A model generated the notes under the pieces. That model was not told the origin of the DNA and did no database searches. It saw only the letters and a program-made list of their open reading frames with translations. Position numbers and translations under genes: made by a program. 64,000 nt of DNA from Tetmemena sp. SeJ-2015 (Eukaryota; Ciliophora; Spirotrichea; Sporadotrichida; Oxytrichidae): the NCBI GenBank assembly GCA_027382625.1, contig JAJKFJ010023213.1, forward strand, positions 116,381-180,380, given 5' to 3'. Within the stretch, counting starts at the first letter, position 1. Each line of letters begins with the position of its first letter. Below are positions 23,879 through 35,784 of the stretch, in pieces.

Positions 23879-23986
23879 TTTGAGTTGGTCGAAAGCCAAG
23901 TGGATGTCTGAGAGCACAAGGATAGAAAGTTTATTTCCGTTCTTATTAACTTCTTCTAGGAAAGTGACCCCACTCGCTGACTCCAT
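23879..23986 (-). CDS. Calcineurin-like phosphoesterase, N-terminal block
   Basis: ATG 23986 starts M-E-S-A-S-G-V-T-F-L-E-E-V, followed by L-S-I-L-V-L-S-D-I-H-L-A-F-D-Q-L. This is the first metallophosphoesterase motif (S-D-I-H, metal ligands Asp and His). The block ends at pointer TTTGAGTTGG (+ strand, 23879-23888), identical to the start of the main block at 19977-19986. Past the pointer the frame runs into N-I-L-D-Q-N-N and then stops, with no phosphoesterase similarity. Two complete genes (20106-22494 and 22615-23651) lie between the two blocks. Confidence 0.75.
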
Positions 23987-24235
23987 ACTTGACTAGTGTT
24001 TCATTCTCACAGGTGAATTCAAAATAAATGAGCATAGTTATGTGCAAATTCTCCATAGTTAATTCTGTATATTTTGCAATGATAAAAAAGATTTTATTAC
24101 AATCCCACTCTCTAATAGCCTAGAACTAGTGAATGTGTGCACTATGATACCACAATGCAAGTAATTTAGTCGTTTGATTCTGTAATTTGATATTGCGATA
24201 AATTAACTTATTTAGCCGCTTACATAAACTTAACG

Positions 24236-26395
24236 ATGTCAGAACAGAGCTACCAAGAATCTTATAGTGAAACTTCTTCCTCCTAGTCAAATTAGAACAA
24301 CAACCTAAGAATGAATGGTGGGATGAACGAAAAATAGATCGAAAACTACAGCGATTAAAAAGACTTATAATAAATGGAGAATAGGAGACTTACTCTCCAG
24401 CAGAAGGTGATTTAAGTTTTAAGATAGAAAATGGATAAACCAACTGCGAACGGGTTTCAATCATTTGGGGATCAAGAGCTCAGGAATTTAATCAGAGAAA
24501 GTTTGGGCAACTTGATGTAGAAAAAAGACTAAAATAGGGCAAGAGCAGGATTAGACTACGATGAATATGAGGAAGCTGAAGAACCCTAGATATATTTAGA
24601 GAGATAGGAGGACTGCATAACTTTCTAAAACTACAATAAACCATTGCTGAAAGTATACCTATATTCATATCAAAAGTTGTTAGTTTAGTGGACAGTTCAC
24701 TACGAATCAAACGCAGAGGGAGTTTGTGAAATAATTTGATCCCTTCAAATATAATAACAACCATGAAGTAAAACAGAACTTAGACCCACTGTCATAATAC
24801 TCATCGAGAGTTACTGACTACCAGCCACAACAGTTAAATGTCCTTCCTTGGCCTGAAAGCTCGCACAAGAAAATATTCAGGGATATGAAAAGCCCGGAGT
24901 AAGATGGAGCCAATCAATTCTAAGCTTTTAATTCTCCTATGCAAGATGATAACCATTAAATACCACAACCACTATCGCTGGACTTTGAGGATTAGATTAA
25001 GCAGGTTCATGATCTTGCTAATAGTTCTTCTTACAGGAATTCCTGCAACTCAGGCTTCAACTTACAATATAATGATTCTTATTTCCTTTACTCGAATTTG
25101 AGTGCAGGCTCATTGAGTTAACTCATAGAAGAAATCCTAAACGAGAAGTAAGCAAGGGACTGTGAAAGGAAACATAGTTAGTATGATGGTATGAAAGTTA
25201 GATATGAAGGTGCAAGAGCTGGCAATAGTGACTTAGATGAAAACTAGAGCATTTTTGGAATGATCAGAGATGAGAAAATGAGACTTCAGTAGCTCCAAGA
25301 TAAATTACTCCAGCTTCAGCAATTCAAATTGTAGTATTGTTTTAATTGATAAACGATCAGCTTATTTTAGTGAATATGAATCATCTAGCGATGGTAAGGC
25401 TTTGAGATATGAAAATAGTTCGTCAAGTAATCAACAACTATAAAGCGAGGAAGTCCATATTTAGGGTTCTTAAAGCTAATTTTAGTAATCTAGTCTTGAG
25501 TAAAACCAAGATAATTAGTAGTAAGATGAAACAAAAACTACTGTTAGCTGGTAGAGCTAGAAACAAAATTCTGCAGTATATGAGCAATAGATTGGAGATT
25601 ATAATTATAAAGACTCCTATTAAACACAGATCAATCTTTAGAGCCACAGAAATAGAGACTAAGAGGAAAGCTAAGGAGAAAACTCCCACCAAACTAACTA
25701 GGAAGTTAACATATACACGAGGCCTATCAAATCCATCTAACTTGATCTCACTTCACGTAATCCTAACGCTTAAATACCTAAAATTCAAATTAACCTCATC
25801 AAGATTACTAGTAACTCCTAAAATTAAGCGTAGCCTCGTATAGATAGCAACAGATCCTAGAATGCTTAGGATCACACCCATGCTGGAGATTACTATATTG
25901 ATGAATTTTCATTAATTCATTACTATTTTCTATTTTTGTCCAATTTTTGAATAGTTCAGCATAGCTCAGAAGCCGTTTAGATAATCATAATCGCATGATG
26001 AATTGCAAAGATAACTTAGGCTTTTAAAATACAGCTGATATGAATGCTCCTGCCCCTGTAAGAGTAATTTAAAAAGAGAGGCAGCAATAAAATATAAACT
26101 AGGAGAAGCAAAATAGTATTGGCTTTAAAGCAAGACAAAAAAGTTCTTAATAAATCTGCTATGAGGAAGTTAGACAAAGAAAACGACCCTCTTCAAACTT
26201 CAAATACTTTTAAAGACCCTCGGATGATTGCATAAAAGAGTTTCTAAGTTAAAGTTGATAATTCTAAGACATTTAATCAAGCAATAAATAAAAGCAGCAT
26301 CATTGAAGAATTAAATCGTATAAGAATGAATGCATGCTTTTTAATATTCACTTCTCAATCTTATAAGCTTTAGTTAAATATCTTTGTTTATATAG
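24236..26395 (+). CDS. Hypothetical Q/N/S-rich protein
   Basis: ATG 24236 starts M-S-E-Q-S-Y-Q-E-S-Y-S-E-T-S-S-S-Q. The coding is clear only when TAA/TAG are Gln: the protein is extremely Q/N/S-rich, with short helical parts (for example D-E-K-M-R-L-Q-Q-L-Q-D-K-L-L-Q). The frame changes near 24,700, 25,350 and 25,920-26,190, at AT-rich breaks that could be IESs, introns or sequencing slips. The end near 26,395 is uncertain. The gene converges on DNA polymerase epsilon. No domain is recognised. Confidence 0.5.
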
Positions 26396-26458
26396 CTTAT
26401 AGAAATCTTGATTAACTAATTTGTTTGAATCACAAGCCTGTAAGTAAGATGCTTACTT

Positions 26459-29400
26459 TCATTCGTGAAGTATGAGTAGCTGCTGAGCAGTGTCCCTGAG
26501 GATGTGGAGGTTATGGAAGGTGGCAAAGTTCCTCATTAGCTAGATGAACAACTTGATATCTGTGGTGCTGTTTAGCAAGTTCTAATTCATCAGCTTCTCT
26601 GGCTTCTGGTCTCCAAGAGTCTACTTGAACTAGCCTGTGCAATCACAGTACCTAGAAACCAGGGTGTTCTTCACCATCTTGCACTTTATGCAAGTCAAGT
26701 CTTAAAGCTGGTAGCTCACTGCTCTGCGATTCAGCAAGTCTACAAGTCTAACTATATTTTCTACTTTCAAATAAACTTAAGTCTTCTCTCAATCTTGCTG
26801 GCGTTAAGCGGTGTTGCACAAAGCTCACACTCCCATGATGCCTCCTGAACTTAAGAGGGATCGCTGTTCTGATTGTTGAGAGGAGTGAAGTTGAGTTTGA
26901 AGTCCCTGCAGATATCTAAGTCCGTGGCTGAGGAACAGAAATCGCAAATTACATCTGGAAGCACCAGAGTCAGACTAGGCTCGTTGCCTGCCACAACAGC
27001 CTCAGAGAACTCTTTCTCTCTCACTATGATGAGCATGTTTCGTTTCAGGCCAGTGACCTCTCCACTGAAGGCTTAGTCAAGACCGAATACGTTATTGCAG
27101 ATCTACTTGGTGAATTCAAGAGCAGCATTTTTGTAGTCGTTGTAAGAGCCAATCCTCTGTGGGAACTCCCAGATCTTCATCTCCTTTACTCTCTTCTCTC
27201 GCTCTCTTCGCTTTCTAATTCTGTCATCCTCTTCGTTTGCATAACCAGCTCCATTTGCATACTCATCCTCCTCGAACTCTTCTTAGTCTCCTAATCCTTT
27301 ATAAGTATTAATTTCACTTATAGTAAATCATGTATCCTTCTTGGCCGTATTCATCTGGGTCAATATCGAAGGCTCCTCCGCCGAGGTCGTTGTTATCGAG
27401 TAAGCCATCCTCGTTTGCGAGATCTCTGTACTGCTCTTGCTCTCTCTGCTTGACTTCATCTCTCTTAGCTAGGAATTCCCTGACTGAAGTGAACAGCTTC
27501 TGAGCCAACTCTGCTGTGATGAGTCTTGAGACGTACTCATGGTCCTTCTCCTTCTTGAAGTCAGTAACTGCATCCATGTACGACTCTATGCGCTTCTAGT
27601 CCTCCTTCATTAAGTCCCTCAATCACAAAAAAATAATTATCATTAAAAATGAGATACTTTAATCTATGAGTTGCATGTATATATTTTAAGAATGCATTCT
27701 TAGACTCAACTGGAGCTCCTTCTCTGTCAGAAGGCATTTCCTCTTCACTCTCATCTCCCTCCTCTCTATTCTGTCTCTCCCTACTGCCCAGCAACTTAGC
27801 TTTCTTCTGCTCTCTCAGCTTCACATTATAAACTTGCGATTTAAATATATTTCTTTAGTATATGATTAACTATTTAGTTTACTTGTAGACCTTGAGCACG
27901 AACTCACTCACAGTGATTTTGAACTTGCGCTGAACGGCCTCGGGCAGATGGAGTACCACATCCCAGTTGTTGAGCACCTTGCGGGGGTTGCTCTCCAGGA
28001 TGGTCGAGTAGTTGTAGAAGTCCTTGAACAGCAAGATCTTGTGGTAGTCGAACTCAGTCACGTTAACAAATAACAAACTACACACTCTATAATAATTTAA
28101 TAGTTAAGATACTGGAAGAGCTGATTCTGGTTGATGGTCTGGACCACGAACTGGATGAAGTTGTGGGCCTCCTCATACTCTTGGCGCTGAGTGTAGATGA
28201 ACAGCTTGTGGATGCTTCCAAAGACTACCTTGCACCAAGTTGCTTGAGTCTGAAGACTAGTTGGTAGAAACTCTTCTTAATCAGCTGGTGTACTAGTCTA
28301 TGTAGAAGTGGTTCGTAGAGCTTTGAACTGGCTGGAGAGGTGATCCATCTGTACAGATTCTCAAGTAGTTTCTTAGCCTCAGGGTTGTCGTTATAGTCAA
28401 GCACCCACATGTTTGCAAGGTCTCTCAGCTTCTTGAAGATAGAGGCGCAAGTCACATACTCGTCCAAGTCATTGTCAAAGTCCTAGTTGTTGTGAGCCAT
28501 TCTTCCAGGGCCACCACACCTGATCTCCTGCCGATCTGGCCATCTTCTTGCTTGTACTAAGTTGCTATCATAGACGCCTCTTCGAAGTCTTTGAGATACT
28601 CAGAATGACAATCGTGTTCAAGGCAAACTCTGATATATTAAGCTCAGCTACATACCCTCTATAGAACCCTTTCTCCTGGAGTTAAGGATTCTCAATCTCG
28701 TCTTGGAAGTAAATACGATAGTCCTTGTCTTCATGGCCTCCGAGATCTGGCTTGGAGGTGTCAGAATACCAAAGCAGATGTCTATTAGACTGAGTTTACG
28801 AGCGAACAGAGTATCAATAGCTGACGAAGCCATATCCTCAACATCTAAGTTACAAATGGGGATGAAGGCATAACGAGCCATGCGAATGCGGCTCACGAGA
28901 GTTTCGGGCATCTCGAAGAAGCGGTTAATCATGTTTCTGCAAGCCTCCTTAATCCAAGTAAGTCCATATTGGTTATCCTCTTGGTGTTGGAGAACTCTCA
29001 TGCATGGGAATTCATTGTGGAGAGTAGGTAGTCCCATAAACATGAGCTTCTCAGGAGGAAGTTCAGTCTGTACTATTGCAAGTGTTGCCTGCTTGTTCTT
29101 ACTTTTGTAGTCAGTAAGTAACTTATCAATCGCTTTAAAGCAAGCAGGAAGTTCAGCGAAGTAGTTTTAATTGTTACTGACTTGCCAGTCATCAAACACG
29201 GTCTCAAGGGGCACTTCACTTTCAAAAGCTTTCTTGAAATCTGCCAAAGTCAATGCATATAAGGACTTGAAGTTAACCTAACCTTACAACTGAGCAGTCT
29301 TTGCATCCTGAGCACTTACGATGGGTAGACTTAATTACTATCGAGTTAAAGATATATATGATGAAGAAGTGAGCCTCTTAAGATTACTCGAAGAAGAGAC

Positions 29401-32400
29401 CCCAGAAGGATCTATCATAAGATCCCTAAGACTAGAGCAGATAGATCTTGTCATAGCCTGAAGATGGCAAGTACTCCACTTGCTGACTGTTTCTATGTTC
29501 TAATTCTTCTAGTTTATAAGTTCTACCCAGTGCTTATTCATTCCTAGGAATCATGTTTCCTTTGGGCCTGACAAGACATCCCATCTCTGATATGGCTTTG
29601 AACTATAGAGGAGTCTTGGTTTCATAAACTCCCTCCACTGTTGGGTTCATGAGATGGTGATAGGTGAGATTATGGAACTTCTCCAGGAAGGTTTCCTCAT
29701 TGGACTCCCATTCGTATAGGTGGTAGGCCTTGCGCTCTCTTGGGAGGATCTTCTGGACCTTCTTGAAGTCTGGCTCGTTGCAGACAGTCTTAGAGTTGAT
29801 GTAGATGACTCTTGGAACCTTCAGTTTGACTGCAAACATCTGACCTTGCTCAGTCATAGCCCAGACTCTCATCAGAGCCTGGCTCAAAAGTCTCCTGTAC
29901 CTGCATGATGTGCCAGTTTGACTTTAGCACCACCTCATCCATGTTCCTGATGAAAGATGCCTAGTCCTTATTATAAAATTATAAAAATATTATATAAGAA
30001 AATTTAAATATAATTTTATTTTTTATTTTGGAAAATAGTTCCTAGTGGTCTTGCTCTGGGGGATGACTTGCTTCTCCTCTTTGATAGTTCTCCTGATCTT
30101 GCGCCAGTTGCTTTTCTGGTACTTGAGCCAGTCCTTGAAGTTGTGCTCTGGGTTGGGGCAGTCCTCTATGTTCCCGTACTTGTCGTCCTACTGCTGCCTG
30201 CTCCTTCTTCTGGAACTTCTAAAGCAAATAAATATTTTTTAATTCTTTCTTGTATTTTTATTTATGTTTAGCTGACGAACTTGTTGTTGTTGCTTCCGAT
30301 GGAAAGAGTCTTTGAATTGGCTTGGTGAGCTGGGAGGAGTGAGCTCCACCCATGTCTTCGATGTCGTTGGTGGAAGCAAGAGCATGAAGCGGCTTCGCCA
30401 TCTTCTAAAAGAAGGAAGTCAGATTCTTCTGCTTGTACTTCTCATTCTCCGCCTTTATCTTTCTTGTTCAACCAGTCTGGGTAAGGGATCTTAGGGACTG
30501 GGTTCAAGCAGTTCTGCTTTCATCAAACACATCAAAAATTATTACACTACACTTATATTTGATAGATTGCAGCTGGGATAGTGATGATCTTTTGAATGGT
30601 GGAGGCCACTCTCTCCTTGTAGTAGGACCAGTCGATGATGGTTCTCAAATCGAATTCAGTCATCGAGTAGTCCTTCAGCCACTTCTTCAGGAACTTCTTC
30701 ATCACTGGAGGGTCAGCTTCAAAGATGGCAGTAGGCACTGCTCTCTCAGCCACCTTAGCACCGAAAGGTTTCTTTGAGATGATGAACTTGACATTGATAC
30801 CCTTTCCCTTCACTATCTCAGGCCCCAAGAACTCACTCAGTCTGTGGCCACAAGTAATCATAGTACCCTTCTACCCCTCATAGTCGTTTAGAGCCCTCGA
30901 AAGGAATCTGGATTCTCCAATGTACTCGATCAGCTCAGTATCGTCAACATACTCTCCCTCTGTTTCCAGGATGTCGTACCATCTATCAGCCACCTCACCA
31001 CAAGCGTCATAGCACTCTTGTAGACTGCTTCCTTCCAAGAACTTAGAGAACACTTCCTCTTGGAAGATCTTTATAAGTTTGAGCTCTCCTCTACGTTTCA
31101 GCTCGAAGCCTTTCACCTCAGTCATCTTTCCGGCATGGTTGAAGACTGCATAACGCTTCTTGAGCATCTTGTTCTCTTCTTTGGAGGCTGGAATAACCAT
31201 ACACCGATAGGGTCCATCGATTTCGAAGAAAACTGACATCTCGAAGTTGGTCTCATACTTTAGAGTTCTCTTGTCCACAAGAGTTTGGTAAATTAATCTC
31301 TAAAAAGATATAATGTTAAATAATGAGATTAGATGAGTTTATTAGGCGTTTCCATACTTGTCATAGATAAGAACGTTGCACATAGTACAAGGGAAGGAGA
31401 AGCCAGTTTTACCTCCAGTGGAAAGTTGGAAAGTAAATTCTCAGGGAACCCTTTGGGAAGCAGGGTCCAGATTCCATCCGTGTCTAGCTCCAAGGGACAG
31501 CCAATTTGATCAATAAGCGATCTAGAGTCTTGGATGATGCAACTTCCAGTGTGAGTGACCATTGCAGCCATTTCCATAGAGTACCATCTGGCACCACGCC
31601 TCATCACATATCCATAGAAGGAGTTCAAGATGATCTTATGAGCTAGTTGCAAAGACTCGTAAAGATTCATGAGATTCTTAGCCTCTTCAACCCGAAGGGG
31701 ATCCCCTGATTAAACCGCCTCTTTTAATTTGCCTCCCCAAACTTTGACAAGATGCTTATAGTCATAGCGTCTGTCTCTAAAATCACGAACAGTATCAACA
31801 TAGAAGGAGTTCTCTCTCATGCACACTGTATCGTGCCTCATTACTGTCTTAGTTTCATGCACTTGTTTGTACATCATTCTGGAGTACTCTTTGATTCTCT
31901 GCTTTAGTTTCTACTGCTCTACCTCAGTTGTCAGGAATTGGTTACTCCTTGCTGCTTGTCCTAGCCCTTCTAATTAAAATCGTGAGTTGATCATGAGTTA
32001 ATTATACACATAACTTCTGTTGATCTCTCAGTTCATACTCAAGCTGTTGCTTTACCTATTCATACTCCCTACGCCCTAGAGGGAATAAGTCTCCTCTCCA
32101 CTACCAATCCATTTCTCGCTTGCATTTGTTGTCTTCATGATTGAAGATGCAGCCGGCACACACTTGCTCATTTACAATGGCAACAGGCTGAAGTCTGTTA
32201 GAGAGGATGATGTTCGGGTACATTTAAAATGAAAAGGCATTCACTATTTAGTAAACATAGCAGCTACATCTACGTGATAAATAAGTGGTTCGACATTGTA
32301 TACAGGGCACTTTGCGGTGATGAACTCCAACTTCGAAATAATTTCATTCTTAACCTCCTCATAGTTAGTGACCTTGCTCTTATCTACCTTCAACTCGATC

Positions 32401-34581
32401 TCTAAAGCAAAGTCCATGATCTTCTTTCCACATTTTATATCAACCCTTCATATCCACTCTTCTTCGAGAACGAACTTCAAAAATTAGTATCTAAGAGATG
32501 AACTAAGCTTATTAAAAAGTAAAACTTATGAGGGATGTCACTTCTATAGACTCCAGTACGCAGACACTCCACATGCCCTCCGATATAAGTGTCTGAATCG
32601 ATTAGCTGGCCATTATAGAAGCGCTCGAACTTTTCCTACTGCTTATTAGGGAAGATGATGTTGCACCTAAATGCTTGGGCCATTAGCAGATTCTCGCAGA
32701 GAGTACCAGAACCCTTCCTTAGCACTTCATCAGGATTTGTTGGGATGATAGTGCAGAGGGCGAAAATGAAATCGTGGATCATCTTCTAGTAAAGGAAGTA
32801 AGTGGCTACTGCATCTGAGACTGAATACTCAGCCAATTCCTAAGGCCTTGTCCTTGCATAGGGTACCATGTTCTCAGGATCTAGTTCGACTGGGTCATAA
32901 CCAAGCTTTGCCTTGGTGACTGCCTTAAGTCCATGAGAGCCTTGAGGTAAGTAGGCATCTCTCTACACCCAATAGAAGCAGTCCATGTGCACTGCAAAGC
33001 GACTAGCAAATTCAGATTAGCTGTTTTAGAACACTCCTATTTGTTCTTCAAGTGTCATATCATAGTGGCGGCATCTGTCCTAAATGAATACCCAGTCGAA
33101 GAAGTCTCCGTTGAAAGTTGTGAAGATGAAGGGACGGGTGTCTCTGATATGCTAGAAAAACTTGTCTAACAAGGCTTTCTCATCTGGTTCATTAAAGCAT
33201 TTAAGATATCTATAGATTTCAATTCATTGAACACTTTGAAGGTACCTATATCGTACTCTGGCTTAGGACTGTATTCGAAGTCTTGCACATCGGCCCTACT
33301 ATCTATCTATTGGTAATTAGGTAACCCTTGCCGTCTATCACATAGGATATCATCATGACCTGATCGAATCTACTATCTGGGAACTTCAAAGCAGCCTTTG
33401 TAGTCTCAATATCGAAAGCTAGAATTCTCAAGTCTGCCTTGTCCAGTTTCTCCTTGAGGTGAGTTATCTTTGTGATGAGTGGACCATCCATGTCCACTTC
33501 ATACCAAAAAGCGCATCTTATCTCGTTGTCTATTGCTACTCTGATGTGATAAACTATACTCAGCTATCCTCTTCTCAAAATAAGAGCTTAATATCTCTCC
33601 TCTATTATTTTACTTGAGTTTAGTTGACATCATATTCTCTGAGCTCGTGGATCTTAGCTAGGTATTAGGATTCTTATTTCTCCTGGCCTTAGATATTATT
33701 GGGGTCATAGAAGCCCTCATAGACTTCTTGTGTTTCCTTGTTGCGTTTGTTGTTCTCCACTATGACTTGCAGTTCTGATCTGACTTGCAGAAGGTCACTG
33801 ATGTTTTTGAAAGACAGCTTCAGGAATTTCTAAGTCTCACCCGATAGATGATTTACTAAGCTCAGGTCTTCCTTGTCAACGTAGTCAAGTTTAGAAATCA
33901 AGTTCTCATAAGTCTTATTCAGATAGAATATTGCTATATAATATATTGTCTAAAGGAAGTAGACCCTCATTGAAAATACGATTTAATTTTAAAATACCAC
34001 CTCCCTATAAAGTAAAGTTTAAAAGGCAATGCCTTCCTGGGTAATCATTTGCGGGTATAGCCTTTCTCCAATCCTTAACACAGAGCTTAAATGAGTTAAA
34101 GTGGAAGGCGAGGGTGAGCTATTGATTGATTATTTACTTACTTGACAACCTCAGCAGCGCAAAGTATATAAAAGTAGGGTTCATACTGTAGCATCGCCTT
34201 GAACCAGTTATCTACTAATATATATCTTAATAGCTGCATTCATTTTATTTTACAGTTTCCTGATGGGTCGATGAAGAAGAGTAGTATGGCGGATAAATCG
34301 CCTCCATTGGTATCTTGGAAAGTAGTAGTCTTGAAATTAGCTAGGTACCCTACTCTTTTGCTCTAAGCTTCCTCGAAATTTATTCCAATACTAAAATCAT
34401 TATTCTTAAGATCGACATTTTAAGGAAATGATAAAGTCTCTTTAGTATTGCTGCTTACCTTGACTCAAAGAAATCAGAATCGAACTTTGCCTTTCTAGGC
34501 TAAATTGCGGGCTTTTAGTTATTGAACCTTCGCATCTATTTGATTATAACTCCCTCCCTCCGTTTTTAAAGATATCATCAT
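26459..34581 (-). CDS. POLE: DNA polymerase epsilon catalytic subunit
   Basis: Family B leading-strand replicase. The start is at 34581 (M-M-I-S-L-K) and the stop TGA at 26459-26461. In order along the minus strand: N-terminal domain with Y-E-P-Y-F-Y-I (about 34,170); 3'-5' exonuclease motif F-D-I-E-T-T (about 33,410) with Q-V-M-M-I-S-Y; polymerase motif [14 protein letters not shown] (about 32,200, split by an IES); motif [16 protein letters not shown] (about 31,610); motif C L-D-T-D-G-I-W (about 31,480); the long inactive C-terminal half; and two cysteine clusters (C-D-F-C about 26,940; C-I-K-C...C-D-C about 26,660). Order is linear. There are several single-base slips (about 31,425, 30,465, 29,870, 29,330), GT-AG introns of 36-40 nt and at least four IESs. 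Confidence 0.95.
27299..27317 (-). other. Putative 19-bp IES in POLE, pointer TATAA
   Basis: TATAA repeats (TTATA on +) lie at 27299-27303 and 27318-27322. The 19 bp contain an in-frame TGA. Removal joins M-I-Y-Y-K to G-L-G-D-Q-E-E-F in frame. A 21-nt GT...AAG intron at this site would not restore the frame. Confidence 0.55.
27618..27657 (-). other. GT-AG intron (40 nt) in POLE
   Basis: The minus strand begins GTATCTC and ends GATTGAG. Removal gives H-R-L-K-D-L-M-K-E-D-Q-K-R-I-E-S-Y-M in frame with the following exon. Confidence 0.65.
29960..30040 (-). other. Putative 81-bp IES in POLE, pointer ACTAGG
   Basis: ACTAGG (CCTAGT on +) lies at 29960-29965 and 30041-30046. The 81 bp between are about 90% A/T with no usable GT...AG pair. 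They separate the R-R-T-I-K-E-E-K-Q exon from [10 protein letters not shown]. The join needs one extra C in the adjacent C5 run to keep frame. Confidence 0.6.
30517..30552 (-). other. GT-AG intron (36 nt) in POLE
   Basis: The minus strand begins GTGTAGTG and ends GATGAAAG. Removal joins I-T-I-P-A-A-I-Y-Q to [12 protein letters not shown], which matches the conserved spacing of the family. Confidence 0.7.
31281..31334 (-). other. IES (54 bp) in POLE, pointer AAACTC
   Basis: AAACTC (GAGTTT on +) lies at 31281-31286 and 31335-31340. The insert has no TGA and is a multiple of three, but its translation has no counterpart in the family. Removal leaves [18 protein letters not shown], the length expected before F-F-E-I-D-G-P-Y. 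There is no GT at the edge. Confidence 0.75.
32220..32254 (-). other. IES (35 bp) inside POLE catalytic motif A, pointer ATGT
   Basis: ATGT (ACAT on +) lies at 32220-32223 and 32255-32258. Unremoved, the motif reads [13 protein letters not shown]. After removal it reads [17 protein letters not shown], the invariant family motif A. No GT...AG pair could give the same join. Confidence 0.85.
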
Positions 34582-34637
34582 CTACACTTAAATGCTTTTG
34601 CACAGTTTGCTAAATTAATAAATTGTTATTCAAAATC

Positions 34638-35631
34638 ATGAAAGCATAACTTTTGCAAGCGAATAAATCTAACTCAAGCAGACAAGGGCTTAGTTTGAAA
34701 CTAATCCATAAGGAGAAAAAAAGTTCCTTAGCTCTACTGATAGTGCTTTTGTCATTGACACTGCCAATTTGCAGTTGCATGCAACAAGGGAAAGAGCCAG
34801 GGATGATAGATCAGACTCTGCAGAAATTATTCGACTTGACTTTGACGACATAGTTATTGAGGAGGGAGAAAACTGGGCGGAGCGATACTATATCAAGCAA
34901 CTTAAAAAATGCAATCTGAAGATGCCTGATGGATACAAAGCCGATATGAAGGCGCTGGCTAGAGATGCACCACCCGACTACAGTTGGTTGGATGCTCAAG
35001 GCTTCAAATACTACTTCAACGTGTGCAGAAATACAATCATGACTTGTGGGGGAAGAGACGACGGCATAGCCATTCAGTATGCTCCAAGTAAGACAAACCT
35101 ATTAGATTAATTTGAAAGACATTTCAAGTCTCTACTCCAACCTAATCTTCATTTTATAGATGGTAAATGTACTGCTCTTCTAGCCAAGATTCCTCTGTAC
35201 AGCGACTACTTGGACGAAAAGATCGCCACAAAGGGTTTTCAGTGACTTATGGTGGGGGTGACTTTTGCGACGAGGAGTGGATGGAGAGGAAAGTGCGCTT
35301 TGACTTCCACTGCGACCCCTCAATAGATTTTGAAGTACGCTATGTGGACAAGACTTCCAAGCCTTGCGAATACATCTTCGCTATAAATTCTCACTAAGCT
35401 TGCAACTTGATTGCACCAAATGGTACTCTGATAAAAGGAGGAAGAGGCTTCCTGCATAAGGTTTTCACCTTTTACTATGAAGTATTCTTGCTCATAGTTT
35501 CAGTCCTCTACTATCTGCTCGTCATTTTTGTGCTCTTCTGTATTTACAAAGCAGTTACACTCACATGTGAAAACCAAGAAAATCAATACGCCAAGTTCAC
35601 CAGCTTCAAAAATTAATTTATTAAGACATGA
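34638..35631 (+). CDS. Type I membrane protein with MRH (mannose-6-phosphate receptor homology) domain
   Basis: A Lys-rich N-terminus precedes a signal-like hydrophobic run (L-A-L-L-I-V-L-L-S-L-T-L-P-I-C-S-C). The lumenal domain has MRH hallmarks: F-K-Y-Y-F-N-V-C-R-N, C-G-G-R, A-I-Q-Y-A-P-N-G-K-C, then V-T-Y-G-G-G-D-F-C, F-H-C-D and K-P-C-E-Y-I-F, with the conserved Cys and Tyr/Glu residues. A single transmembrane helix (V-F-L-L-I-V-S-V-L-Y-Y-L-L-V-I-F) and a short tail follow. A 72-nt intron at 35088-35159 (GTAAG...TATAG) is certain, because it rebuilds A-P-N-G-K-C. Frame slips occur near 34,800 and 35,235. The likely role is lectin sorting or Atg27-like trafficking. Stop TGA 35629-35631. 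Confidence 0.8.
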
Positions 35632-35784
35632 GTTACGATATATGTATTAAGTTATGTTGTTTATGCTTCAAGGAGAGAGCATCGTTTATGTATTATAAAG
35701 TGAAACTAGCTATTTTTGGCTGAATGAACGATTGTATAATCTTCTTTCTTTATTTCTTAGTCTTGATTTCCATGATATCTATCC

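Noticed and set aside
27834..27900. IES with pointer CAAGT in POLE
   Set aside because: CAAGT repeats exist, but the 49-bp removal breaks the frame, while reading straight through with TAA/TAG as Gln keeps it.
35724..35784. Apparent start M-N-D-C-I-I-F-F-L of the peroxidase C-terminal frame
   Set aside because: It lies upstream of the 18-bp pointer and has no counterpart in the family; better explained as insert sequence.
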